A stretch of DNA of 17,150 nt from Prevotella sp. CAG:1058 (GTDB taxonomy: Bacteria > Bacteroidota > Bacteroidia > Bacteroidales > Bacteroidaceae): the NCBI GenBank assembly GCA_000433175.1, contig HF986723.1, positions 11,825-28,974 on the forward strand, in the 5' to 3' direction. Every line of letters starts with the position of its first letter. Position 1 is the first letter of the stretch. The position numbers and the translations under genes are program-made. Positions 1 through 5,802 of this stretch are shown here, piece by piece. The notes beneath the pieces were generated by a model that was not told the DNA's origin, ran no database searches, and worked only from the letters and a program-made list of their open reading frames with translations.

Positions 1-2
1 CC

Positions 3-194
3 CTGCCGATACTCTTCTACCAGAAATTCATATCGCCGTTCACACCACCCTCGTGCAGATTCACCCCAACATGCTCGGAATACGCCAGGCAGGCGCTTAA
101 GAAACACGGCCCCGTAAAGGGACTCGCACTAGCCGTATGGCGCATACTGCGCTGCAACCCCTGGGGAGGAAGCGGCTACGACCCCGTACCCTGA
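3..194 (+). CDS. yidD: Membrane protein insertion efficiency factor YidD (3' part only)
   Basis: The frame is open from the left edge (first full codon at 3) to the TGA at 192-194, giving the last 63 residues; the start lies outside the window. The translation shows the YidD signature: [10 protein letters not shown], then [21 protein letters not shown], and [14 protein letters not shown] at the very C-terminus. YidD is a small membrane-associated protein thought to assist the YidC insertase at the inner membrane. The family is usually about 70-90 residues, so only some 10-20 residues are missing. tyrS follows 98 nt downstream on the same strand, and co-transcription is plausible. In many bacteria yidD sits beside rnpA, which would be expected just to the left. 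The conserved Cys and Gly/Pro positions are intact, so this is an edge truncation, not a pseudogene. Confidence 0.9.
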   Translation: MPILFYQKFISPFTPPSCRFTPTCSEYARQALKKHGPVKGLALAVWRILRCNPWGGSGYDPVP

Positions 195-292
195 ACATAC
201 AGTCACTACAACCCGCACGGATGACGCCCCGGCGGCCGCAAGGCGACGCCGTACGGCCATACCCGGGAAACATTAACATAGAATACCATACG

Positions 293-1594
293 ATGAACAA
301 GAATTTTGTTGAAGAACTCAAGTGGCGCGGCATGCTGAGCCAGATAATGCCCGGCACGGAAGAGCTGTTGATGAAAGAACAGGTAACAGCCTATCTTGGC
401 ACCGACCCCACGGCCGACTCGCTGCACATAGGACACCTCTGTGGCGTCATGATGCTGCGCCACCTGCAACGCTGCGGACACAAGCCGATAATACTCGTCG
501 GCGGAGCCACCGGCATGATAGGCGACCCGTCGGGCAAGAGCCAGGAGCGCAACCTGCTCGACGACGAGACCCTGTACCACAACCAGGAGTGCATAAAGGC
601 GCAGGTGGCCAAGTTCCTCGACTTCGGCAACGACGCGCCCAACGCCGCCGAACTCGTAAACAACTACGACTGGATGAAGGACTTCACCTTCCTCAGGTTC
701 GCACGCGAGGTGGGCAAGCACATCACCGTAAACTACATGATGGCCAAGGAGAGCGTGCAGCAACGCCTCAACGGCGAAGCACGCGACGGCCTCTCGTTCA
801 CCGAGTTCACATACCAGCTACTCCAGGGCTACGACTTCCTCTACCTGTACCAGCACAAAGGCTGCAAGCTGCAGCTGGGCGGCAACGACCAGTGGGGCAA
901 CATGACCACCGGCACCGAGCTGATACGCCGCACGCTGGGCCCCGAGGCAGAGGCATACGCCCTGACATGCCCGCTGATAACCAAAGCCGACGGCAAGAAG
1001 TTCGGCAAGACGGAGAGCGGCAACGTATGGCTCGACCCCAAGCGCACGTCGCCCTACAAGTTCTACCAGTTTTGGCTGAACGTAAGCGACGACGACGCCG
1101 AGCGCTACATAAAGATATTCACCAGCCTTGACAAGGAGACAATAGACGCCCTCGTAGAGGAGCACCGCCAGGACCCGGGACGCCGCACCCTGCAGCGCCG
1201 CCTGGCCGAAGAGGTAACCGTCATGGTACACTCGCGCGAGGACTACGACGCAGCCGTGGAGGCATCCAACATACTGTTCGGCAAGTCTACCAAGGAAAGC
1301 CTCATGAAGCTCGACGAGCAGACACTGCTCGACATATTCGAGGGCGTGCCCCAGTTCGAGATTTCAAGGGACAAGCTCGGCCTTCAGGCAATAGAGCTGT
1401 TTACCACTGAGGCAGCCGTATTCGCCAGCAAGGGCGAGATGCGCAAGCTCGTACAGGGCGGAGGCGTGTCGCTCAACAAAGACAAGCTGACGGCCTTCGA
1501 CCGCGCCATAACCGCCGACGATTTGATTGACGGCAAGTACCTGCTGGTGCAGCGAGGCAAGAAAAATTACTACTTGGTAACGGTAAAAGACTAA
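293..1594 (+). CDS. tyrS: Tyrosyl-tRNA synthetase
   Basis: A 433-aa class I aminoacyl-tRNA synthetase that charges tRNA-Tyr with tyrosine in the cytoplasm. The HIGH motif is at residues 45-48 and the KMSKS-equivalent KFGKT at 236-240. GGNDQWGN, part of the tyrosine/ATP site, lies between them. A C-terminal S4-like RNA-binding domain covers about residues 365-430 ([17 protein letters not shown]). Length is normal for bacterial TyrRS. I chose the ATG at 293 ([15 protein letters not shown]), where family similarity begins. The same frame is open upstream to an ATG at 137, but those 52 residues overlap yidD in another frame and look like nothing in the family. There is no Shine-Dalgarno sequence, which is usual for Bacteroidetes. 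No T-box or other tRNA-sensing leader is visible in 195-292. Confidence 0.97.
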   Translation: MNKNFVEELKWRGMLSQIMPGTEELLMKEQVTAYLGTDPTADSLHIGHLCGVMMLRHLQRCGHKPIILVGGATGMIGDPSGKSQERNLLDDETLYHNQECIKAQVAKFLDFGNDAPNAAELVNNYDWMKDFTFLRFAREVGKHITVNYMMAKESVQQRLNGEARDGLSFTEFTYQLLQGYDFLYLYQHKGCKLQLGGNDQWGNMTTGTELIRRTLGPEAEAYALTCPLITKADGKKFGKTESGNVWLDPKRTSPYKFYQFWLNVSDDDAERYIKIFTSLDKETIDALVEEHRQDPGRRTLQRRLAEEVTVMVHSREDYDAAVEASNILFGKSTKESLMKLDEQTLLDIFEGVPQFEISRDKLGLQAIELFTTEAAVFASKGEMRKLVQGGGVSLNKDKLTAFDRAITADDLIDGKYLLVQRGKKNYYLVTVKD

Positions 1595-1609
1595 AAAGTC
1601 GTTCAAAAT

Positions 1610-1641
1610 TTTGGTAGTGGCGTAAAAAACCACTACCTTTG
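1610..1641 (+). promoter_or_regulatory. Promoter of tRNA-Gln (Bacteroidetes type)
   Basis: TTTG at 1610-1613 and TAccTTTG at 1634-1641 are separated by 20 bases. This matches the Bacteroidetes sigma-ABfr consensus TTTG-N19-21-TAnnTTTG. Transcription would begin around 1646-1650, just before the mature tRNA 5' end at 1652. A perfect 8-bp inverted repeat (1613-1637) lies between and over the two elements. Confidence 0.82.
1613..1637 (+). terminator. Hairpin after tyrS, possible weak terminator overlapping the tRNA-Gln promoter
   Basis: GGTAGTGG (1613-1620) and CCACTACC (1630-1637) form a perfect 8-bp stem with a 9-nt A-rich loop, followed by TTT. It starts 19 nt after the tyrS stop, so it could end tyrS transcription. 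It also occupies the spacer and -7 box of the tRNA promoter, so it could instead be an operator or a chance match. The T-tract is short, so the terminator call is moderate. Confidence 0.4.
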
Positions 1642-1651
1642 CACCCGTGAT

Positions 1652-1722
1652 TGTCCAATGGTGTAATGGTAGCACAACAGGTTTTGGTTCTGTTTGTAGT
1701 GGTTCGAATCCGCTTTGGACAA
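1652..1722 (+). tRNA. tRNA-Gln, anticodon UUG
   Basis: A complete cloverleaf can be drawn. The acceptor stem is TGTCCAA (1652-1658) with TTGGACA (1715-1721), discriminator A1722. U8 is T1659. The D-arm spans 1661-1675. The anticodon stem ACAGG (1677-1681) pairs with TCTGT (1689-1693), with one G-U at its base next to the loop. The anticodon TTG is at 1684-1686, so it reads CAA/CAG glutamine codons. The variable loop is TTGT, and the T-arm has the loop TTCGAAT (1703-1709). CCA is not encoded, so it must be added after transcription. The gene has its own promoter just upstream and a strong terminator 25 nt downstream, so it is a single-tRNA transcription unit between tyrS and kduI. Confidence 0.96.
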
Positions 1723-1747
1723 CATTTTTAAACATTATTCATACAAT

Positions 1748-1783
1748 AATCGCACCTTTACACTTAGAGGTGCGATTTTTTTT
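1748..1783 (+). terminator. Rho-independent terminator of tRNA-Gln
   Basis: AATCGCACCT (1748-1757) and AGGTGCGATT (1768-1777) form a perfect 10-bp stem with a 10-nt loop. The 3' arm runs into eight T residues (1776-1783). It ends the tRNA-Gln transcript and abuts the kduI -7 box. Confidence 0.9.
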
Positions 1784-1785
1784 AG

Positions 1786-1793
1786 TAACTTTG
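1786..1793 (+). promoter_or_regulatory. -7 element of the kduI promoter
   Basis: TAacTTTG is a perfect Bacteroidetes -7 box 51 nt before the kduI ATG, so the leader would be about 45 nt. The expected -33 TTTG would fall inside the preceding terminator hairpin (around 1762-1766), and no good match is there. The call rests on the -7 box and its position. Confidence 0.55.
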
Positions 1794-1843
1794 CAAAACC
1801 TAATTTACGTTGTTTCAAAAACATTCAAATTAAAAAATACATT

Positions 1844-2689
1844 ATGAAAACAAATTACGAAATCCGCTATGCAGCGCATCCCGAAGATGCGAAAAGCTAC
1901 GACACGAAACGCATTCGCCGCGACTTCCTCATCGAGAAGGTATTCGCAGCTGACGAGGTTAATATGGTTTACTCAATGTACGACCGCATGGTTGTAGGCG
2001 GCGCAATGCCCGTCAACGAAGAACTCAAGCTCGAAGCCATCGACCCGCTCAAGGCCGAATACTTCACTACACGCCGCGAGGTCGGCATATTCAACGTAGG
2101 CCAGGGCGAAGGCGTTGTCAAAGTAGGCGACGAGACATATACCCTGGGCTACAAGGAGGCCCTCTACATAGGCCGCGGCGACCGCGACGTATACTTCAGC
2201 AGCAAGGACGCGCAGAAGCCTGCCAAGTTCTACTTCAACAGCACCACTGCCCACACGGCATATCCCTGCAAGAAAATAACCAAGGCAGACGCGGTGGTTG
2301 CACACATGGGTTCGCTCGAGACTAGCAACGAGCGCGACATCAACAAGATGATAGTATCACAGGTGCTGCCTACATGCCAGATACAGATGGGCATGACGGA
2401 GCTTGCCCCCGGCAGCGTATGGAACACCATGCCGGCACACGTACACAGCCGCCGCATGGAGGCTTACTTCTACTTCGAGGTGCCCGAGGAGCAGGCAGTA
2501 TGCCACTTCATGGGCGAAATAGACGAGACACGCCACATCTGGATGAAGGGCGACCAGGCCGTACTGTCTCCCGAATGGAGCATACACAGCGCAGCCGCAA
2601 CGCACAACTACACCTTCATCTGGGGCATGGGAGGCGAAAACCTCGACTACGGCGACCAGGACTTCTCAAAGATAACCGACCTGAAATAA
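1844..2689 (+). CDS. kduI: 4-deoxy-L-threo-5-hexosulose-uronate ketol-isomerase
   Basis: A 281-aa cupin-fold isomerase. In family knowledge it converts 5-keto-4-deoxyuronate, from unsaturated galacturonate or glucuronate released by polysaccharide lyases, to 3-deoxy-D-glycero-2,5-hexodiulosonate (EC 5.3.1.17). The metal-site residues known from E. coli KduI are present: His199 and His201 in [15 protein letters not shown], Glu206, and His248 in SPEWSIHSA. Length matches the family (about 278 aa). The start is the ATG at 1844 ([17 protein letters not shown]). The frame extends upstream to 1715, but that would begin inside the tRNA and cross its terminator. kduD follows after 16 nt, forming a two-gene operon that performs consecutive steps. 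No lyase, SusC/D or uronate transporter gene is in view. Confidence 0.97.
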   Translation: MKTNYEIRYAAHPEDAKSYDTKRIRRDFLIEKVFAADEVNMVYSMYDRMVVGGAMPVNEELKLEAIDPLKAEYFTTRREVGIFNVGQGEGVVKVGDETYTLGYKEALYIGRGDRDVYFSSKDAQKPAKFYFNSTTAHTAYPCKKITKADAVVAHMGSLETSNERDINKMIVSQVLPTCQIQMGMTELAPGSVWNTMPAHVHSRRMEAYFYFEVPEEQAVCHFMGEIDETRHIWMKGDQAVLSPEWSIHSAAATHNYTFIWGMGGENLDYGDQDFSKITDLK

Positions 2690-2705
2690 ACCAAAACGAC
2701 AAGCA

Positions 2706-3509
2706 ATGGACACATTCTCACAGAAATTCTCGCTCGAAGGCAAGGTGGCCCTCGTCACGGGAGCCGCCTACGGCATAGGTTTCGCCATTGCCGAGGCCTA
2801 CGCAAAGGCAGGCGCAAAGATAGCATTCAACTGCCGCTCGCAGCACCACATGGACCAGGCTCTGGCCGACTACAAGGCAAAGGGCATTGACGCCAAGGGC
2901 TACATCTGCGACGTGACAAAGGAAGAGGAGGTGAAGGCCATGGTGGCCGACATAGAGAAAGAGCTGGGCACGATAGACATACTTGTAAACAACGCCGGAA
3001 TAATCAAGCGCATACCGATGACGGAAATGTCGGTTGAAGAGTTCCGCCAGGTTGTCGACATCGACCTCAACGCGCCGTTCATCGTATCGAAGGCCGTAAT
3101 ACCGGGCATGATAAAGAAGGGCCACGGCAAGATTATCAACGTATGCTCGATGATGAGCGAACTGGGACGCGAAACCGTATCGGCATACGCCGCAGCCAAG
3201 GGCGGACTGAAGATGCTGACGCGCAACATATGCTCCGAGTTCGGAGGACACAACATACAGTGCAACGGCATCGGCCCGGGCTACATCGCCACGCCGCAGA
3301 CTGCCCCCCTGCGCGAGCGCCAGGCTGACGGCAGCCGCCATCCGTTCGACAGCTTCATCGTGTCGAAGACCCCCGCAGCGCGCTGGGGCACGCCCGAGGA
3401 CCTTATGGGCCCGGCGGTGTTCCTCGCTTCAGACGCTTCCGACTTCGTAAACGGGCACATCCTCTACGTCGACGGCGGCATACTCGCATACATCGGCAAG
3501 CAGCCCTGA
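2706..3509 (+). CDS. kduD: 2-dehydro-3-deoxy-D-gluconate 5-dehydrogenase (SDR family)
   Basis: A 267-aa short-chain dehydrogenase/reductase. In the KduI-KduD pathway it reduces the diketo product of KduI to 2-keto-3-deoxygluconate (KDG), which goes on through KdgK and KDPG aldolase to central metabolism. The cofactor motif TGAAYGIG is at residues 18-25 and NNAG at 95-98. The catalytic residues are Ser148 and YxxxK at Tyr161/Lys165. The end GHILYVDGGILAYIGKQP is typical of the family. Generic SDRs are hard to tell apart, but its position 16 nt after kduI and the conserved GYIATPQTAPLR segment make KduD the best call. A strong terminator follows 33 nt after the stop, so the operon appears to end here. 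Confidence 0.95.
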   Translation: MDTFSQKFSLEGKVALVTGAAYGIGFAIAEAYAKAGAKIAFNCRSQHHMDQALADYKAKGIDAKGYICDVTKEEEVKAMVADIEKELGTIDILVNNAGIIKRIPMTEMSVEEFRQVVDIDLNAPFIVSKAVIPGMIKKGHGKIINVCSMMSELGRETVSAYAAAKGGLKMLTRNICSEFGGHNIQCNGIGPGYIATPQTAPLRERQADGSRHPFDSFIVSKTPAARWGTPEDLMGPAVFLASDASDFVNGHILYVDGGILAYIGKQP

Positions 3510-3542
3510 CGCAACGCCGGCAAAAGCCGGCACGCAACCCGA

Positions 3543-3586
3543 CGGGAACAGGCAGCGGCAACCAAGCCGCCTGTTCCCGTTTTTTT
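3543..3586 (+). terminator. Rho-independent terminator of kduI-kduD
   Basis: CGGGAACAGGC (from 3543) plus GGC pairs with GCCGCCTGTTCCCG (3566-3579), leaving a 3-nt bulge, and is followed by seven T (3580-3586). A smaller hairpin, GCCGGC-AAAA-GCCGGC (3516-3531), lies between it and the kduD stop. Confidence 0.88.
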
Positions 3587-3593
3587 CATCTTG

Positions 3594-3787
3594 GAAACTG
3601 TTTTGATTAGTTACAGAACTCGGTTTTTTATTGAAACTGCATGGTTCTTTATTAATGTCATGGGTGTGTTTCCGGCCGTTCCGGGTTGTTGTTTCCGACG
3701 TTTAGCCAGCTAAACTTACTCAAACGACAACCCGGAACGGCCGGAAACACACCCCAATCCATTCAACAAAGAAATCAAAACAGTTTC
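3594..3787. repeat. Long imperfect palindrome with 33-bp inverted arms
   Basis: The arms at 3662-3694 and 3722-3754 are complementary over 33 positions, with one T-G wobble (3690/3726). The 27-nt centre holds a smaller inverted repeat, GTTTAGC (3700-3706) and GCTAAAC (3709-3715). Outside, GAAACTGTTTTGATT (3594-3608) is exactly complementary to 3773-3787. A second GAAACTG at 3633-3639 begins an alternative outer arm that aligns imperfectly with 3755-3787. No open reading frame of note lies inside. It sits between convergent genes. It resembles a miniature inverted-repeat element or an intergenic hairpin of the BIME type, but I recognise no named family and see no clear target-site duplication. 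Confidence 0.8.
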
Positions 3788-3871
3788 TTACCCTCCTGCA
3801 CGGCTGGAACACAACCGTCACGAACAAACCATGCCGCGCTGCAACCCATTTTTCAGGAAAAGACAATATGC

Positions 3872-3937
3872 GGCCTTTCGCACGGCAATACGCGGCCTTT
3901 TACACGGCCGTAGGCCTCCTTTTGCGGCGCAAAAGGA
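3872..3937. repeat. Imperfect 22-nt tandem repeat array (copy A)
   Basis: Three 22-nt units start at 3872, 3894 and 3916. They share CCTTT(T) at the same offset and a GGC in the middle; the third ends in GCAAAAGG. TA dinucleotides recur at exact 22-nt intervals (3867, 3889, 3911). A more degenerate unit (TTTTTcaggAAAAGAC) precedes the array. The same period and the same CCTTTT...GGC.AAAAG pattern appear at 14754-14841. Units are similar, not identical. Confidence 0.6.
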
Positions 3938-3947
3938 GGCCTACGGC
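3907..3947. repeat. 19-bp perfect palindrome at the end of repeat array A
   Basis: The arm 3907-3925 is exactly complementary to 3929-3947, with a GGC loop at 3926-3928. It contains AGGCCTCC/GGAGGCCT and TTTTGC/GCAAAA. It overlaps the last two 22-nt units. No T-tract follows on either strand, so I do not call it a terminator. Confidence 0.85.
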
Positions 3948-3990
3948 AAACCGGCTTCCGTGCAGGAGCAAGCCGGGGCGCGGGCCGGCG

Positions 3991-4028
3991 AAAAAAAGGC
4001 GGGCGCCCGTCAGAGGGGCGTCCGCCTT
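3991..4028 (-). terminator. Rho-independent terminator of the 535-aa protein gene
   Basis: Read on the minus strand, AAGGCGGACGCCC pairs with GGGCGCCCGCCTT (4028-4016 with 4008-3996) over 13 positions with one G-U. A run of seven T follows (complement of A 3991-3997). It lies 25 nt past the stop codon at 4054-4056. Confidence 0.9.
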
Positions 4029-4053
4029 GCATGTGTGCAGTGTGGTAGGATGG

Positions 4054-5661
4054 TTACTTGACCATGAGCTTCCTGCCGTTCACGATGTAAACGCCCTTCT
4101 GCAGGCCGCTGAGGGCTTCAGCCGGGGCAGCCTCCCTGACGAAGCGTCCGTCGAGGCTGTACACCTTCACGGTGGACGGCGCGCCGCCTTCGGCCTTCAC
4201 GCCGTCGATGCCGGTGGGAATGGTGTTGAACGTACCGGTGATGGTCACGGCGTCGCCGTTCATCAGGTAAGCGTTGTCAACGGTGACGGTAACGGGCCGG
4301 GTGTTGTACGAAATAGTGTTGAGGGGCACGTAGCCTACGTAGCCCTCCTCGTAGTCGTCGTACTCGAAGGGCACCTGCTCGGGCGTGAACGTGCGCGAGT
4401 GCTGCCCGCCGCGCGCGTCGAACCACGTAATGGTAACGCCGTCGTACAGAATAGGCTCGCTGAGCCATATCATTATCTCGTCATAGCCGTCGAGCGAAGT
4501 GTTGCCGCTCTGCGGGTCGAAGTCGTAGATGAAGGTTATCTCCTGCTTTACAACCGAATAGAACGCGAGGATGCCGCTCGAACCCGAGCTGGGGTAGTTG
4601 GTCTCCACGCCTCCGCCGTCGGCGGTGGTAAGGCCGGTTATAGCCAGCGAAACGAGCGTGTTGCCGTTCATGCCGCGGCTGCCCTCCACCTCTTCGGGTA
4701 TGCGTATGCCGCGGATGTCAACGGTGACGGTGCTGCCCTCGATGGTGAAGTCGGGGTGGTATTCCTCGTAAGAGCCGGCCTCCTTGTCGCCCCACGAGAA
4801 GAGAACGTCGACGCCTGTCTTGTCTTCGTTGAGCGGCTCGGAGAAGGTGAACACGAAGAAGCCGTCCTCGCCGCCCTCGGGATAGTAGGTGTAGATGGTG
4901 GAGCCGTCGGCCGGGTCGATGCCGAGCAGCGTAGCCGGCATTTCGCCAAGCTCGAGCGTAATAGAGAACGTGCCGTCCTCGCCGTACACTACGTCGGGGT
5001 TGTTGGCGTCGGCAATGCCCTCAAGACGGATGGTGAACTTGTCGCCTACGGCTATCTTGCCGCCGTCTATGAGGTAGTCCATAAGGTCGCGCAACATTAT
5101 CGTGTAATAATACTGTGTGACGAAGATGGCGTTGATGCAGTCGGCGGGAACGTCCTCCTCGCTGCCGTCGGGCAGCACGACGAGCGTGCGGTCGATGGAC
5201 ACCTGGCGGTCGATGGTTATCTCGAGGTTGCTGCCAATCATGTTGAACACGTCGCCGTCGTCATAGTTGGCGCTGAGCTTGATTGCGTCGACCTCGCTGG
5301 CGTAGCCCACGGTCATCGTCAACGGGTCGATCACGATGCTGGTGCTGACGTAATACTTCCTGCCGGCCTCTACCGTCATGCGGTAAATGTAGCCATTCTC
5401 GTCGGCGTCTTTTGCCAGCAGCACCTTCGTGTCCTCGGTGCCGGCCTCGTCGGTGATGTAAACCATAGTGCTCGTCCAGCCTACGTGGAACTCAACAGCA
5501 CCGTCCTCGGGAGCGGTGAAGGTAAAATAGTTGATGCCCATGCCAAGCTCGACGGAGGCCGGACTGTCGGCCGTGAACTCTATATCCTTGAACTCCACCT
5601 GGGCCGACACGCCCGTGAAGCCCAACAGGGCGGCGAATATCGCGAAAAAGATTCTTTTCAT
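4054..5661 (-). CDS. Exported Ig-like protein with T9SS-type C-terminal tail (535 aa)
   Basis: I do not recognise a named protein. A signal peptide is clear: MKRIFFAIFAALLGFTGVSA, cut before Gln21. An N-terminal beta-rich segment (about 21-125) contains YFTFTAPEDGAVEF, reminiscent of sandwich domains that shape exported proteins. From about 240 to 350 a segment starting GIDPADGSTIYTYYP with FVFTFSEPL resembles the bacterial Ig-like Big_5 class. The last 50 residues (TVKVYSLDGRFVRE ... LQKGVYIVNGRKLMVK) look like a T9SS sorting domain, which would be cleaved as the protein reaches the surface. The protein is rich in Asp and Glu. Its domain order and tail match the 833-aa protein just upstream, so I infer paralogy. 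It has its own -7 box and terminator. No catalytic motif is seen, so a structural, binding or adhesive role is only a guess. Confidence 0.88.
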   Translation of the reverse strand: MKRIFFAIFAALLGFTGVSAQVEFKDIEFTADSPASVELGMGINYFTFTAPEDGAVEFHVGWTSTMVYITDEAGTEDTKVLLAKDADENGYIYRMTVEAGRKYYVSTSIVIDPLTMTVGYASEVDAIKLSANYDDGDVFNMIGSNLEITIDRQVSIDRTLVVLPDGSEEDVPADCINAIFVTQYYYTIMLRDLMDYLIDGGKIAVGDKFTIRLEGIADANNPDVVYGEDGTFSITLELGEMPATLLGIDPADGSTIYTYYPEGGEDGFFVFTFSEPLNEDKTGVDVLFSWGDKEAGSYEEYHPDFTIEGSTVTVDIRGIRIPEEVEGSRGMNGNTLVSLAITGLTTADGGGVETNYPSSGSSGILAFYSVVKQEITFIYDFDPQSGNTSLDGYDEIMIWLSEPILYDGVTITWFDARGGQHSRTFTPEQVPFEYDDYEEGYVGYVPLNTISYNTRPVTVTVDNAYLMNGDAVTITGTFNTIPTGIDGVKAEGGAPSTVKVYSLDGRFVREAAPAEALSGLQKGVYIVNGRKLMVK

Positions 5662-5704
5662 ATTAACGATAAGGTTTTAATCGGTTTGCTTTAAGTATTT
5701 TAGT

Positions 5705-5737
5705 AAAAGAGACCGTGAAGCCTATGTTCACGGTCTC
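5705..5737 (-). terminator. Terminator-like hairpin between the 833-aa and 535-aa protein genes
   Basis: GAGACCGTGAA (5709-5719) and TTCACGGTCTC (5727-5737) form a perfect 11-bp stem with a 7-nt loop. On the minus strand it is followed by TTTTAC (complement of 5703-5708). It would stop read-through from the 833-aa protein gene. A -7 box sits 2 nt upstream of it, so a start site there would lie within its first arm. Confidence 0.72.
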
Positions 5738-5739
5738 CG

Positions 5740-5747
5740 CAAAAGTA
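5740..5747 (-). promoter_or_regulatory. -7 element upstream of the 535-aa protein gene
   Basis: On the minus strand this reads TActTTTG, a perfect TAnnTTTG box. The expected start site is around 5731-5736, giving a leader of about 70 nt before the ATG at 5661. I find no TTTG at the -33 position (about 5767-5771, GC-rich), so the call is tentative. Confidence 0.45.
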
Positions 5748-5759
5748 AGGGCGTCATCC

Positions 5760-5785
5760 GCGGGCGGCCTCGGCGGCCGTCCCGC
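5760..5785 (-). repeat. GC-rich hairpin just after the 833-aa protein gene
   Basis: GCGGGCGGCC (5760-5769) pairs with GGCCG-T-CCCGC (5775-5785) over 10 bp with a single bulged T at 5780. It starts 17 nt past the stop codon. There is no T-tract on the minus-strand 3' side, so it may protect the mRNA 3' end, or act with the next hairpin (5705-5737) as a two-part terminator. Confidence 0.5.
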
Positions 5786-5802
5786 TGATGCCGACTGTAA
5801 GA

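Noticed and set aside
137..292. N-terminal extension of TyrS from an upstream ATG
   Set aside because: It overlaps yidD in another frame, has an arginine/proline-rich sequence unlike any TyrRS, and family similarity starts exactly at the ATG at 293.
195..292. T-box leader for tyrS
   Set aside because: No T-box consensus, specifier loop or terminator/antiterminator pair is present; only a short CGGCG/CGCCG pairing is visible.
206..1231. Minus-strand open frames opposite tyrS
   Set aside because: They are shadows of a strongly supported gene and carry no recognisable motifs.
1715..1843. Upstream extension of KduI
   Set aside because: It would start within the tRNA-Gln gene and run through its terminator. 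The family N-terminus ([13 protein letters not shown]) begins at 1844.
3868..5694. 608-aa open frame on the plus strand opposite the 535-aa protein
   Set aside because: It is a complementary shadow in GC-rich coding DNA. It lacks family features and is Val/Ala/Arg-rich, while the minus strand has a signal peptide, Ig-like segments, a sorting tail and a terminator.
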